The position numbers and the translations under genes were made by a program. Below the pieces are notes generated by a model that did not search any database, was not told the origin of the DNA, and saw only the letters and a program-made list of their open reading frames with translations. A stretch of 50,924 nucleotides of DNA from CAYSEW01 sp964430245 (GTDB lineage Bacteria > Bacteroidota > Bacteroidia > Flavobacteriales_D > Parvicellaceae). Every line of letters begins with the position of its first letter. Position 1 is the first letter of the stretch. Positions 1-8,527 of the stretch are shown here, piece after piece. The stretch covers positions 1 through 50,924 of the forward strand of contig CAYSEW010000022.1 of the NCBI GenBank assembly GCA_964430245.1, read 5' to 3'.

Positions 1-2
1 GA

Positions 3-803
3 AGTAATGGCTATCTTGTAATGACAGAAGTAATGAATCCAGATGGAACTCCTCACCCATCCAATGCAAGAGCGACAATAGATGATGATGACAATGATTT
101 TTGGTTCGGTTTTGAACAAGAATATTTTATAATGGATAGAGATACTCATCTTCCATTAGGATTCCCGGTTGGTGGATATCCAGGGCCTCAAGGTTTATAT
201 TATTGTTCTGTTGGTGGAAGAAACACTCATGGTAGGGATTTTGTAGAAGAACATGCTGACTTATGTATAGAAGCGGGTATTAATTTTGAAGGAATTAATC
301 AAGAAGTAGCAAGTGGTCAATGGGAGTTTCAATTATTTGCAAAAGGGGCAAAAAAAGCAGGAGATGAGATTTGGGTTGCACGTTATTTATTAGATAGGTT
401 AACAGAAGATTTTGGATATTATATTGAGTACCATCCGAAGCCAATAAAAGGCGATTGGAATGGTTCGGGAATGCATGCTAATTTTTCAAATTCATTATTA
501 AGAACATGTGGGTCAAAAGATATATATGAGAAGGTCTGTCAAGCATTTGAGCCAGTTGTAAAAGATCATATTTCTGTTTATGGTCAATATAATGATCAGC
601 GATTAACAGGATTACATGAAACGGCTTCTATTAATGAATTTAGTTATGGTGTATCTGATAGAGGAGCTTCTATAAGAATTCCAATTATTACTGTAGAAAA
701 TGGTTGGAAAGGCTGGCTAGAAGATAGAAGACCTGCTTCAAATGGAGATCCATATAAAATAGCAGCTAGAATAATCAAAACGGTAAAATCTGCAAAAGTT
801 TAA
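3..803 (+). CDS. glnA: Glutamine synthetase, eukaryotic type (GSII), 3' part
   Basis: Makes glutamine from glutamate, ammonia and ATP, the main ammonia-assimilation step in the cytoplasm. The reading frame is open from the window edge, so the N-terminal roughly 70 residues (most of the beta-grasp domain) are missing; the internal Met codon at 21 is not the start. About 267 residues are visible. They carry GSII landmarks in order: the WFGFEQEYF metal/glutamate-binding motif, PGPQGLYYC, the NGSGMHANFS segment (ATP/substrate loop), and a C-terminal RIPIITVE...LEDRRPASN block that includes the arginine-rich active-site region. Spacing and motifs fit the short eukaryote-like GSII enzymes common in Bacteroidota, not the 470-residue GSI or 720-residue GSIII. 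No hairpin terminator is obvious after the stop. Confidence 0.93.
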   Translation, partial: SNGYLVMTEVMNPDGTPHPSNARATIDDDDNDFWFGFEQEYFIMDRDTHLPLGFPVGGYPGPQGLYYCSVGGRNTHGRDFVEEHADLCIEAGINFEGINQEVASGQWEFQLFAKGAKKAGDEIWVARYLLDRLTEDFGYYIEYHPKPIKGDWNGSGMHANFSNSLLRTCGSKDIYEKVCQAFEPVVKDHISVYGQYNDQRLTGLHETASINEFSYGVSDRGASIRIPIITVENGWKGWLEDRRPASNGDPYKIAARIIKTVKSAKV

Positions 804-1123
804 ACTTTTTTAACTTTTTGACCTTTTTAAGTTTTTGGCATTGTAATTGCAAAACTAGTACTTAGATAATAATTAAATAATCCTATTTATTATTTGAAAA
901 ACAGGTAAATCTTAATTTTATTTACTGACAATTAAAATTTCGTTAAAATAAAATTTTTCAGATTTCCTTAGTTATGTAATTATAATTCATATCTGTTAAA
1001 TCGATATTTATCTATTTGAATATTGTTTTTTTTCAATATGAATTACATTTTCAGTTTTTCAGATAAAAATATTTGATTATTTTCGCAATTGTCCTTTTTA
1101 TTAATTTATCTGAATTATTGAAG
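804..1123. other. AT-rich intergenic region, 320 bp
   Basis: No coding region, tRNA or strong hairpin is visible here. It begins with T-rich runs (804-835) that could help terminate glnA transcription, and has a weak 6-bp stem (ATATTG/CAATAT around an eight-T loop) near 1020-1040. The only structured signal is a promoter-like element near its right end (see 1078-1085). Confidence 0.5.
1078..1085 (+). promoter_or_regulatory. Candidate -7 element for the PorE-like gene
   Basis: TATTTTCG matches seven of eight positions of the Bacteroidota -7 element TAnnTTTG. Transcription would start near 1092, giving a leader of about 30 bases before the ATG at 1124. The identical octamer lies upstream of acs (30019). 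No clear TTTG -33 box is found at the expected spacing. Confidence 0.4.
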
Positions 1124-3154
1124 ATGATTAGATCATATCAAACAAAAATAATATTATGCATTTCAGTAATGTTTTTACTGAATAATTCTCTGTCTGCTCA
1201 GAAGAATTTTGCAAAAGAAGCTGATAATGCATTTTTAAATGAGTCCTATTTCTCAGCTATTGAGTTCTATAAGAAAGCGCAGGTCAAAGAGAAAAAGCCA
1301 AAAGAAAAAGCAAGAATATACTTTCAAATGGCAGAATGTTATAGATTTTTAGTTGAGCCACAACAAGCTGAGACTTTCTATAATAATGCTATAATGCTTA
1401 AGTATCATTTAGATCACCCTGATGTTTACTTTTTATTTGCTGAGGTTTTGAAAGAAGAAGGTGAGTACAAAAAAGCAGAAGAAAATTTTAGAAAATATTT
1501 AGAGTTAGTCCCTGATTCAAAAGTTGCTAAAGATGAGATTGAATCTTGTGAATTGGCTATGAAATGGAAAGATGAGCCAACCAAACATTTTATTCAAAAT
1601 GAAATTCAGATTAATACAGATCATTATGACTATTCATCTGCTTGGGGTGATAAAAAACATAAAGTACTGATCTTTTCTTCATCTAGAGAGGGTTCCACTG
1701 GAGAAGAGGTGGATCAAAGAACAGGAGAAAGCTACATGGATCTTTGGACAACGACTAGGGACAATAAAGGCAAGTGGGGAGAACCTCAGCCATTAACTGA
1801 AGCTATTAATACTCCAGACAATGAGGGAGCTGCTGTACTAACTAGAAAAGCAGATAAAATCTTCTTTACAAGATGTCCTAGAGAGAAAAAAGAAAATATA
1901 GGTTGTGATATTTTTTATGCAGAGAAGCAAGGTGATAAATGGAAACAAGCAAAAAAGATAGAATTAAAACCTGATACTGCAGCTTATCTTTCATGTGGTC
2001 ATCCAACATTGAATAACAATGCAAGCTATATGATATTTGCATCGGATATGCCAGGAGGACAAGGAGGAAAAGACCTTTGGATTACTGAATATAATAAGAG
2101 AGAAAAAGTTTGGGGTGTACCTGAAAATTTAGGTGCAACGATTAATACTACTGGTGATGAGATGTTTCCTCACCTTACTGATAAGGGAACATTGTATTTT
2201 TCATCAACTGGTCATTTAGGTATGGGAGGTTTAGACCTTTTTAAGGCGGAAAAAACAGATGAAAAATCATGGGAAAACGTTGAAAACTTGAAATATCCAT
2301 TAAATTCAGCTGAGCATGACTATGGAATTATTTTTGAAACTAATTCAGATGAAAGAAGAGGATTTTTCACATCCAATCGAATTGGAGGAAAAGGAAAAGA
2401 TGATTTATACAGCTTTAACTTACCAGATATACTGTTTTCTTTGGTTGTTGAGGTGACAAATAAAAATACTAATTTACCAGTCCCTGGTGTTACTATTACA
2501 TTAACTGGTAGTGACGGGAGTCAAGTAGTGAAAACAACTGATGCTGAAGGAGTTGTAGTTTTAGAAGAAGAAAATAAAAAGAGGTTTATATTAAAAGAAA
2601 CAGAATACAAAATAGAAGCCACTAGAGACGAATTTTTAAAAGCAAGTCACGAATTTGCTACTATAGGAAGAGAGAAATCTGTAAAATTCTTTGAACAGGT
2701 TTACCTTCAACCTGCTGTAGATGAAACAGGTGAAGCAGTTGTTATTGACTTCCCAGAAGTTCAGTATGCCTATGATAAATGGGAATTACTAGTGAACGAA
2801 AATGTTAATTCTAAAGATTCTCTAGATTACTTATACAATACATTGATTGAAAATCCTAACATTGTGATTGAATTACAGGCTCACACAGATTGTAGAGGTT
2901 CTAATAGATACAATAAAGATTTATCTCAAAAAAGAGCCCAGTCTTGTGTGGATTATTTAATCTCTAAAGGAATTCCATCAGACAGAATGGTACCTGTTGG
3001 TTATGGAGAATCAACTCCTAGAGCTGAAGGGTTAGAGTGTAAGTCCATAGATAAAATGGGTACTACAGAAGAGCAGGAGGCCGCTCATCAAAGAAACAGA
3101 CGTACACAATTTAGAGTATTAAGTTTTGATTATAAGGCAAAAGAAGAAAATTAG
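1124..3154 (+). CDS. PorE-like OmpA-family protein (TPR, PD40 propeller, CRD, OmpA)
   Basis: Probably an outer-membrane-associated protein that binds peptidoglycan. The start at 1124 gives a clean signal peptide (MIRSYQTKIILCISVMFLL, cleaved after LSAQ); the upstream in-frame Met codon at 1073 overlaps the promoter element and spoils the signal peptide. Domains of the 676-residue product: TPR repeats (about 30-140), a WD40/PD40-like beta-propeller with recurring DLW/DIF blades (about 160-430), a carboxypeptidase-regulatory-like beta domain (about 440-530) and an OmpA C-terminal domain (about 545-672) with the TDCRGS...LSQKRA...YGES signature. This order is that of PorE (Porphyromonas gingivalis PG1058), which ties the type IX secretion machinery to the cell wall. 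PorE is described as a lipoprotein, whereas this protein has no lipobox. Many Bacteroidota encode several such paralogues, so assignment to PorE is an inference. Confidence 0.8.
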   Translation: MIRSYQTKIILCISVMFLLNNSLSAQKNFAKEADNAFLNESYFSAIEFYKKAQVKEKKPKEKARIYFQMAECYRFLVEPQQAETFYNNAIMLKYHLDHPDVYFLFAEVLKEEGEYKKAEENFRKYLELVPDSKVAKDEIESCELAMKWKDEPTKHFIQNEIQINTDHYDYSSAWGDKKHKVLIFSSSREGSTGEEVDQRTGESYMDLWTTTRDNKGKWGEPQPLTEAINTPDNEGAAVLTRKADKIFFTRCPREKKENIGCDIFYAEKQGDKWKQAKKIELKPDTAAYLSCGHPTLNNNASYMIFASDMPGGQGGKDLWITEYNKREKVWGVPENLGATINTTGDEMFPHLTDKGTLYFSSTGHLGMGGLDLFKAEKTDEKSWENVENLKYPLNSAEHDYGIIFETNSDERRGFFTSNRIGGKGKDDLYSFNLPDILFSLVVEVTNKNTNLPVPGVTITLTGSDGSQVVKTTDAEGVVVLEEENKKRFILKETEYKIEATRDEFLKASHEFATIGREKSVKFFEQVYLQPAVDETGEAVVIDFPEVQYAYDKWELLVNENVNSKDSLDYLYNTLIENPNIVIELQAHTDCRGSNRYNKDLSQKRAQSCVDYLISKGIPSDRMVPVGYGESTPRAEGLECKSIDKMGTTEEQEAAHQRNRRTQFRVLSFDYKAKEEN

Positions 3155-3172
3155 GTTATTAATTCTTTATAT

Positions 3173-3206
3173 AAACATCCTACCTTTGTGTAGGATGTTT
3201 TTTTTT
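3173..3206 (+). terminator. Rho-independent terminator after the PorE-like gene
   Basis: A perfect 10-bp stem (AAACATCCTA at 3173-3182 with TAGGATGTTT at 3191-3200), an 8-base loop and a run of at least nine T. It separates the OmpA-family gene from the purM run. Confidence 0.9.
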
Positions 3207-3222
3207 ATAGCAACATTAATTT

Positions 3223-4392
3223 ATGAATGATTCTACAAGATATGCACAAAGAGGCGTAAGCTCTGGGAAAGAAGATGTACATGAAGCCATTAAAAATGTA
3301 GATAAGGGTCTTTTTCCTAAAGCTTTTTGTAAAATAGTTCCTGACCTACTAAGTGGGTCTGATGACCATTGCATCATTATGCACGCTGATGGCGCAGGTA
3401 CAAAATCTTCTTTAGCCTATATGTATTGGAAAGAAACAGGTGACCTTTCAGTATGGAAAGGGATTGCTCAGGATGCATTGATCATGAATGTGGATGACCT
3501 TTTATGTGTTGGTGCAACTGATACTATTCTGGTGTCTTCTACAATTGGGAGAAATAAAAATTTAATACCTGGAGAAGTCATAAAATCTATTATTGAAGGA
3601 ACTGAAGAATTGTTAGAAGACCTAAGAGGTTATGGAATAAATATTTATTCCACCGGAGGAGAGACTGCAGATGTTGGTGATCTTGTAAGAACGATTATTG
3701 TAGATTCAACAGTTGTGTCAAGAATGAAAAGAGCTGAGGTGATTTCAAATGACAATATTAAGGAAGGAGATGTCATTGTAGGACTTTCTTCATACGGTCA
3801 AGCTAGTTATGAAAAAGAATACAATGGAGGAATGGGAAGTAATGGCTTAACCTCTGCAAGACATGATGTGTTTAATAAAATAGTAGCATCAAAATATCCT
3901 GAAAGTTTTGATTCTTCTGTCCCAGATGAATTGGTTTATTCAGGAACAAGGGCATTAACTGATAAAATTAACGGCACTAATTTAGATGCTGGAAAACTAG
4001 TGCTTTCTCCAACTAGAACATATGCACCAATTATTAAGAAAGTGATGGAAGAAATGAGGCCAGATGTCCATGGAATGGTTCATTGTAGTGGAGGAGCTCA
4101 AACTAAAATATTACATTTTATTGATGACTTGCATATTATTAAGGATAGCTTATTTGAGGTGCCTCCGTTATTTGATTTGATTCAGAAAGAATCACGAACA
4201 GACTGGAAAGAAATGTATAGGGTGTTCAATATGGGTCATAGAATGGAAATTTATTTAGAGGAAAAGAAGGCAGAAAAAGTAATTCAAATAAGTAAAGAAT
4301 TTGGAGTAGATGCAAAAGTGGTTGGGAGAGTTGAAAATGCTGATGCTAAAAAACTGACTATTCATTCAGAAAAAGGAACTTTTGAATATTGA
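3223..4392 (+). CDS. purM: Phosphoribosylformylglycinamidine cyclo-ligase (AIR synthase)
   Basis: Catalyses ATP-dependent ring closure of FGAM to AIR, step five of de novo purine synthesis. PurM-type landmarks are visible: the ADGAGTK loop (TDGVGTK in E. coli PurM), the VDDLLCVGA segment (NDLVVQGA in E. coli), the STGGETADVGD motif, and a C-terminal domain with HCSGGAQTK. At 389 residues it is some 40 residues longer than the E. coli enzyme, and sequence similarity is only moderate outside the motifs; this longer form is usual in Bacteroidota. It heads a tight run with prfA (3-base gap) and pyrF, linking purine, pyrimidine and translation functions. The ATG follows the terminator by 17 bases, so the promoter must overlap that hairpin. 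Confidence 0.85.
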   Translation: MNDSTRYAQRGVSSGKEDVHEAIKNVDKGLFPKAFCKIVPDLLSGSDDHCIIMHADGAGTKSSLAYMYWKETGDLSVWKGIAQDALIMNVDDLLCVGATDTILVSSTIGRNKNLIPGEVIKSIIEGTEELLEDLRGYGINIYSTGGETADVGDLVRTIIVDSTVVSRMKRAEVISNDNIKEGDVIVGLSSYGQASYEKEYNGGMGSNGLTSARHDVFNKIVASKYPESFDSSVPDELVYSGTRALTDKINGTNLDAGKLVLSPTRTYAPIIKKVMEEMRPDVHGMVHCSGGAQTKILHFIDDLHIIKDSLFEVPPLFDLIQKESRTDWKEMYRVFNMGHRMEIYLEEKKAEKVIQISKEFGVDAKVVGRVENADAKKLTIHSEKGTFEY

Positions 4393-4395
4393 TGG

Positions 4396-5496
4396 ATGAG
4401 TAAAAATGGATTATTAATAAAATTAGAAGAAATTTCATTTAGATATGATGAGGTGTCAAAGCTAATTGTTGACCCTGAGATTATTTCTGATATGAATAGA
4501 TATGTGAAGTTAAATAGAGAATATAAAGACCTCGAACCAGTAATTAAAGTTTATAATAAGTACAGAAATATTTTATCTAATATCGATTCATCTAAGGACA
4601 TCATTAAAAATGAATCTGATGAAGAATTCAAAGAAATGGCAAAGGCTGAATTAGATGAATTAATTGTTTCAAGAGATGAAATTGAAGAAGAGATAAAATG
4701 GTTGTTAATACCAAAAGACCCCGATGATAATAAAAATGTGATTATTGAATTAAGGGCAGGAACAGGTGGAGATGAAGCATGTATTTTTGTTGAAGATATT
4801 TATAGAATGTTTACCATGTATTTTAAAGAAAAAGGATGGAAAACAGAATTAATTAATTCAAATGAAGGTGGCACTAAAGGATATAAAGAAATAGCCATGA
4901 ACGTTGCGGGAGAGGGTGTATATGGAGAATTGAAATTTGAATCTGGTGTTCATCGAGTTCAGCGAGTTCCAGAAACAGAATCGCAAGGTAGGGTACATAC
5001 TTCAGCTATTACTGTTGCTGTTTTGCCTGAAGCTGAAGAGGTAGACTTCGAATTGAATCTAACAGATGTTAAGAAGGACACTTACAGGGCTTCTGGTGCT
5101 GGGGGACAGCATGTCAATAAAACTGAATCAGCAGTAAGGCTTACTCATTTACCTACTGGAGTTGTTGTAGAATGCCAAGATGGTCGTTCACAGCATAAGA
5201 ATTATGAGAAGGCATTACAAGTTTTAAGATCTAGACTATATCAAGCAGAAGTAGAGAAAAAAGACAAGGAAAGAGCAGAGCAAAGAAAATCATTGGTTTC
5301 AACTGGAGATAGATCTGCAAAGATCAGAACCTATAATTACCCACAGGGGAGAATTACAGATCATAGGATAGGAAAAACCATGTATAACCTTTCTGCTTTT
5401 ATTAACGGAGATATTCAGGAAATGATAGACGCCTTGAAATTGGCAGAAAATGCAGAAAAATTAAAGGAAGGTGTTCAAATACATGAAGAACAATGA
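4396..5496 (+). CDS. prfA: Peptide chain release factor 1
   Basis: Recognises UAA and UAG stop codons in the ribosomal A site and triggers peptide release. The 366-residue length is normal. The stop-codon-reading PxT tripeptide typical of RF1 is PET (residues 192-194, in VPETESQGR), and the catalytic GGQ is at 236-238 in SGAGGQHVN, followed by the conserved THLPTGVVVECQDGRSQHKN block. The N-terminal alpha-helical domain spans about 1-105. The RF1-type PxT, and not the SPF of RF2, settles the identity. It lies 3 bases after purM and its stop overlaps the pyrF start by 4 bases (ATGA), suggesting translational coupling. No prmC (hemK) is adjacent. Confidence 0.96.
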   Translation: MSKNGLLIKLEEISFRYDEVSKLIVDPEIISDMNRYVKLNREYKDLEPVIKVYNKYRNILSNIDSSKDIIKNESDEEFKEMAKAELDELIVSRDEIEEEIKWLLIPKDPDDNKNVIIELRAGTGGDEACIFVEDIYRMFTMYFKEKGWKTELINSNEGGTKGYKEIAMNVAGEGVYGELKFESGVHRVQRVPETESQGRVHTSAITVAVLPEAEEVDFELNLTDVKKDTYRASGAGGQHVNKTESAVRLTHLPTGVVVECQDGRSQHKNYEKALQVLRSRLYQAEVEKKDKERAEQRKSLVSTGDRSAKIRTYNYPQGRITDHRIGKTMYNLSAFINGDIQEMIDALKLAENAEKLKEGVQIHEEQ

Positions 5497-6308
5497 ATAA
5501 GAAAGAAATTTTTGAGCAGATCCAAAAAAAACGATCCTTTTTATGTATTGGATTAGATACGGATACTGCGAAAATTCCAGATTTCTTGAAAAATGAAGCA
5601 GATCCTGTTTTTGAATTTAATAAACGAATTATTGATGCTACACAAGATTATTGTGTGGCTTATAAACCCAATATAGCTTTTTATGAAGCATTGGGTCCAA
5701 AAGGGTGGGAGTCTTTAGAGAAAACATTAGCCTATATACCTGATAACATATTCACAATTGCTGACGCAAAACGTGGTGATATTGGTAATACATCTAAATT
5801 ATATGCGAAAACATTTTTTGAGTATTTAAATTTTGATGCTGTTACTGTTGCTCCTTATATGGGTGAAGATTCTGTCACCCCATTTTTAGAAAAAAACAGA
5901 TTTGTTATTTTATTAGGTTTAACAAGCAATAAAGGAAATGAAGATTTTCAATTTTCGCATCTAAGTAATGGTAATAGAGTTTTTGAAGAAGTTATGGAAG
6001 TTTCTAAAAATTGGGGAAACAGTGATCAAATAATGTATGTTGTTGGTGCTACCAATGCTTTGGAGTTGAAAAACATAAGAAAGATCATTCCAGGTCATTT
6101 CTTGTTAGTACCAGGTTATGGTGCACAAGGAGGTAGTTTAGAAGAGGTAGCAAAGTATGGAATGAATAAAAATTGTGGTTTGTTAGTCAATTCTTCAAGA
6201 GGAATCATTTATGCAGATAGTACAGAGAATTTTGATAAAGCCGCAATGATGAAATCAAAGGAGATCCAATTAAAGATGGATCAACTATTGTCTGCTAATA
6301 ATATATAG
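5493..6308 (+). CDS. pyrF: Orotidine 5'-phosphate decarboxylase, type 2
   Basis: Converts OMP to UMP, the last step of de novo pyrimidine synthesis. The protein is a 271-residue TIM barrel of the longer type 2 family. The catalytic Asp-Lys array is in IADAKRGDIGNT (type 2 signature DAKRGDIG); the N-terminal FLCIGLDTD strand and the phosphate-binding LVPGYGAQGG and NSSRGI loops are also present. The ATG overlaps the prfA stop (ATGA) and its own stop directly abuts the ATG of the next small gene, so all three are likely cotranscribed. Length and motifs make the family assignment secure. Confidence 0.95.
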   Translation: MNKKEIFEQIQKKRSFLCIGLDTDTAKIPDFLKNEADPVFEFNKRIIDATQDYCVAYKPNIAFYEALGPKGWESLEKTLAYIPDNIFTIADAKRGDIGNTSKLYAKTFFEYLNFDAVTVAPYMGEDSVTPFLEKNRFVILLGLTSNKGNEDFQFSHLSNGNRVFEEVMEVSKNWGNSDQIMYVVGATNALELKNIRKIIPGHFLLVPGYGAQGGSLEEVAKYGMNKNCGLLVNSSRGIIYADSTENFDKAAMMKSKEIQLKMDQLLSANNI

Positions 6309-6539
6309 ATGATACAAAATATATTATATTATTTCGAAAAAAGAGCTTTTGGAGTTTGTGAATGGTGGGGAGATAAATTAGGTATAAAAGTAAGTAAGAT
6401 CAGACTTTTCTTTATTTACTTTAGTTTTATCACATTTGGAAGCCCTATTGTTATTTATTTGATAATGGTTTTCATTCTAGAGCATAAGGAATATTTTAAA
6501 TTCAGAAAAAAAAAGAGAAAATCTGTTTGGGACCTTTAA
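6309..6539 (+). CDS. Small PspC-domain membrane protein
   Basis: A 76-residue protein with an amphipathic N-terminus, the PspC-like pattern GVCEWWGDKLGIKVSKIRLF (residues about 15-34), one hydrophobic segment (about 32-56) and a strongly basic tail (FRKKKRKS). PspC proteins sense or respond to envelope stress at the inner membrane in enterobacteria; in Bacteroidota stand-alone short versions are common and uncharacterised. Its ATG immediately follows the pyrF stop with no spacer, so translation probably depends on termination of pyrF. The match to PspC is short but covers the core. The function here is not known. Confidence 0.7.
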   Translation: MIQNILYYFEKRAFGVCEWWGDKLGIKVSKIRLFFIYFSFITFGSPIVIYLIMVFILEHKEYFKFRKKKRKSVWDL

Positions 6540-6552
6540 TAAAAGTTGAATT

Positions 6553-7575
6553 ATGAATAGAATGTTGTTGAATTTTAGATTGTTTTCAAGAGTTCTTTAT
6601 TCTTTTATTGTACTTTTTTTAATCATTTGTTTAGGGACATTTGGATTCATGACCTTTGAGGGATGGAACCTTCTAGATTCATTCTATCAAACGATTATTA
6701 CTGTCTCTACTGTTGGGTTTGGAGAAGTACATACTCTTTCAAGTGAAGGTAAATTATTTACAGCATTTCTTATCATTACAAGTTTTGGTACATTTGCCTA
6801 TGCAATTACTTCCATTACAAGTTATGTGGTAAGTGGAGATTATAGGAAATATTTTAAGGAATATAAATACATGAAAGAGATCAAAGAATTAAAAGGACAT
6901 GTAATCATCTGTGGGTATGGTCGAGTAGGCTCTAAAGCATTAGAAACATTACAAGAGCATAATCATCAATTCTTGATAATTGAACAGGATCAAGAGATCA
7001 TAGATTATTTTAGAAATGAAACAACATTTAATTGTCTAAAAGGTAATGCAACACATGATGAACTTTTAACTAAATCTGGAATAGAAAATGCAGAGGCTTT
7101 AATTACTACTCTACCATCAGATGCAGATAATCTTTTTGTAGTGTTGACAGCTAGAGAATTAAATAAAAATTTAAAGATTATTTCAAGGGCATCAAAACCT
7201 TCATCTGTGAAAAAATTAAAAATCGCGGGTGCTAACAATGTGATCATGCCCGATTCAGTAGGAGGATCTCATATGGCTCAGCTAGTTGCTACACCAGATG
7301 TTATGGAGTTTTTAGATGAAATTTCAGTTCAGGGTGAAAATGAGATTAACTTGGAAAGTCTCGATTTTAAGGATATTCCTGAAGATTGTCAATATAAAAG
7401 CATTAAGGATTTAAAAGAACAATTTCCAGTTTGCAACATCATTGGTTTTAAAGGGTCAGATGGGGAATATATTATTAACCCTTCTGATGACACAGAAATT
7501 GTTCCTAATAGTAAATTATTTGTTTTAGGTAATCCAGATCAAATCAAAAAACTAAATCGAATTTTCGGAATATAA
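6553..7575 (+). CDS. Two-TM potassium channel with RCK (TrkA-N/TrkA-C) domain
   Basis: Likely a ligand-gated K+ channel of the MthK/Kch architecture. TM1 is about residues 12-34, the pore helix and selectivity filter TVSTVGFGE about 50-58 (GFG in place of the commoner GYG), and TM2 about 68-92. The cytoplasmic part starts with a Rossmann RCK domain whose nucleotide-binding turn is GYGRVG (121-126), with an acidic residue (IIEQD) at the end of beta-2. It ends in a TrkA-C-like domain (about 255-340). The length, 340 residues, is normal. It starts 13 bases after the PspC-like gene, and its stop codon shares a base with the next start (TAATG). Ion selectivity follows from the filter; the gating ligand cannot be told. 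Confidence 0.88.
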   Translation: MNRMLLNFRLFSRVLYSFIVLFLIICLGTFGFMTFEGWNLLDSFYQTIITVSTVGFGEVHTLSSEGKLFTAFLIITSFGTFAYAITSITSYVVSGDYRKYFKEYKYMKEIKELKGHVIICGYGRVGSKALETLQEHNHQFLIIEQDQEIIDYFRNETTFNCLKGNATHDELLTKSGIENAEALITTLPSDADNLFVVLTARELNKNLKIISRASKPSSVKKLKIAGANNVIMPDSVGGSHMAQLVATPDVMEFLDEISVQGENEINLESLDFKDIPEDCQYKSIKDLKEQFPVCNIIGFKGSDGEYIINPSDDTEIVPNSKLFVLGNPDQIKKLNRIFGI

Positions 7576-8492
7576 TGTCAAAAAAAAGAATACTGCTAAC
7601 AGGTTCAAATGGTCTTTTAGGGCAAAAAATAGTTCATCTTATTCTTAATGAAACTAATCACGAATTATTAGCTACTTCTAAAGGGTTAAATAGAATTATT
7701 TCACGAGATGATATTAATTATCAATCATTAGATATTACTGACCTTAAGCAATTAGAAAATGTTGTTTCAGTATTTAGACCAGATGCTATTATTAATACAG
7801 CTGCAATGACCAATGTAGATGCTTGTGAATCTCAACATGAAGAATGTTGGTCATTAAATGTAGCGGCAGTTGAAAATTTAGTAAAAGTGAGTAATGAATT
7901 TAATATTCATTTAGTGCATCTTTCTACAGATTTTGTTTTTGATGGAGAAGGGGGGCCATATAGTGAGGAAGATGAACCAAACCCATTAAGTTTATATGGG
8001 AAATCTAAATGGGAGTCAGAAAAAATTGTCATTAATAGTGGGTTGGAAAGATGGTCAATTGCTAGAACAATTATTGTATATGGTGTAGTGGAAAATATGA
8101 GCAGATCCAATGTTGTTCTTTGGGCAAAAGGAGCTTTAGAAAAAGGAGAGCCTATCAATGTTGTAGATGATCAATTTCGATCCCCTACATATGCATTGGA
8201 TCTTGCCAAAGGATGCTTGTCTATTGTAGAGAAAGAAAAATCAGGGGTTTTCCACTTGAGTGGTAAAGACTTAATGAGTATAATTGAATTGGTATATAGA
8301 GTGGCAGATTATTATGGGCTGGATAAATCAACAATAAATCCAATAAAATCCGCAGTGCTTAATCAAGCTGCAAAAAGACCTCCATATACTGGGTTTAATT
8401 TAACAAAGGCCAATGAATTGTTGGATTACGATCCATTATCTTTTGAAGAAGGTTTAGATGCATTGTCAAAAGAATTAGTTACACTTAATTAA
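7575..8492 (+). CDS. RmlD-like NAD(P)-dependent sugar reductase
   Basis: Extended short-chain dehydrogenase of the RmlD (dTDP-4-dehydrorhamnose reductase) substrate-binding family, 305 residues. The N-terminal Rossmann fingerprint TGSNGLLG is at 9-16, the catalytic Ser/Thr lies in HLSTDFVFDG, and the YxxxK pair in LYGKSKWE. The NTAAMTNVDACE segment is characteristic of RmlD. No rmlA, rmlB or rmlC is adjacent, so the substrate may differ from dTDP-6-deoxy-lyxo-4-hexulose and I give no gene symbol. The ATG overlaps the stop of the K+ channel gene, and this is the last gene of the purM run. It is probably cytoplasmic and involved in surface-glycan precursor synthesis. Confidence 0.8.
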   Translation: MSKKRILLTGSNGLLGQKIVHLILNETNHELLATSKGLNRIISRDDINYQSLDITDLKQLENVVSVFRPDAIINTAAMTNVDACESQHEECWSLNVAAVENLVKVSNEFNIHLVHLSTDFVFDGEGGPYSEEDEPNPLSLYGKSKWESEKIVINSGLERWSIARTIIVYGVVENMSRSNVVLWAKGALEKGEPINVVDDQFRSPTYALDLAKGCLSIVEKEKSGVFHLSGKDLMSIIELVYRVADYYGLDKSTINPIKSAVLNQAAKRPPYTGFNLTKANELLDYDPLSFEEGLDALSKELVTLN

Positions 8493-8497
8493 AATGA

Positions 8498-8505
8498 TAT
8501 TTTTG
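8498..8505 (+). promoter_or_regulatory. Candidate -7 element for the symporter gene
   Basis: TATTTTTG is a full match to TAnnTTTG, placed 22 bases before the ATG at 8528. No TTTG box is seen 19-21 bases upstream, so the support is partial. Confidence 0.35.
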
Positions 8506-8527
8506 TTAAGATTTTAAAATAATTTCA

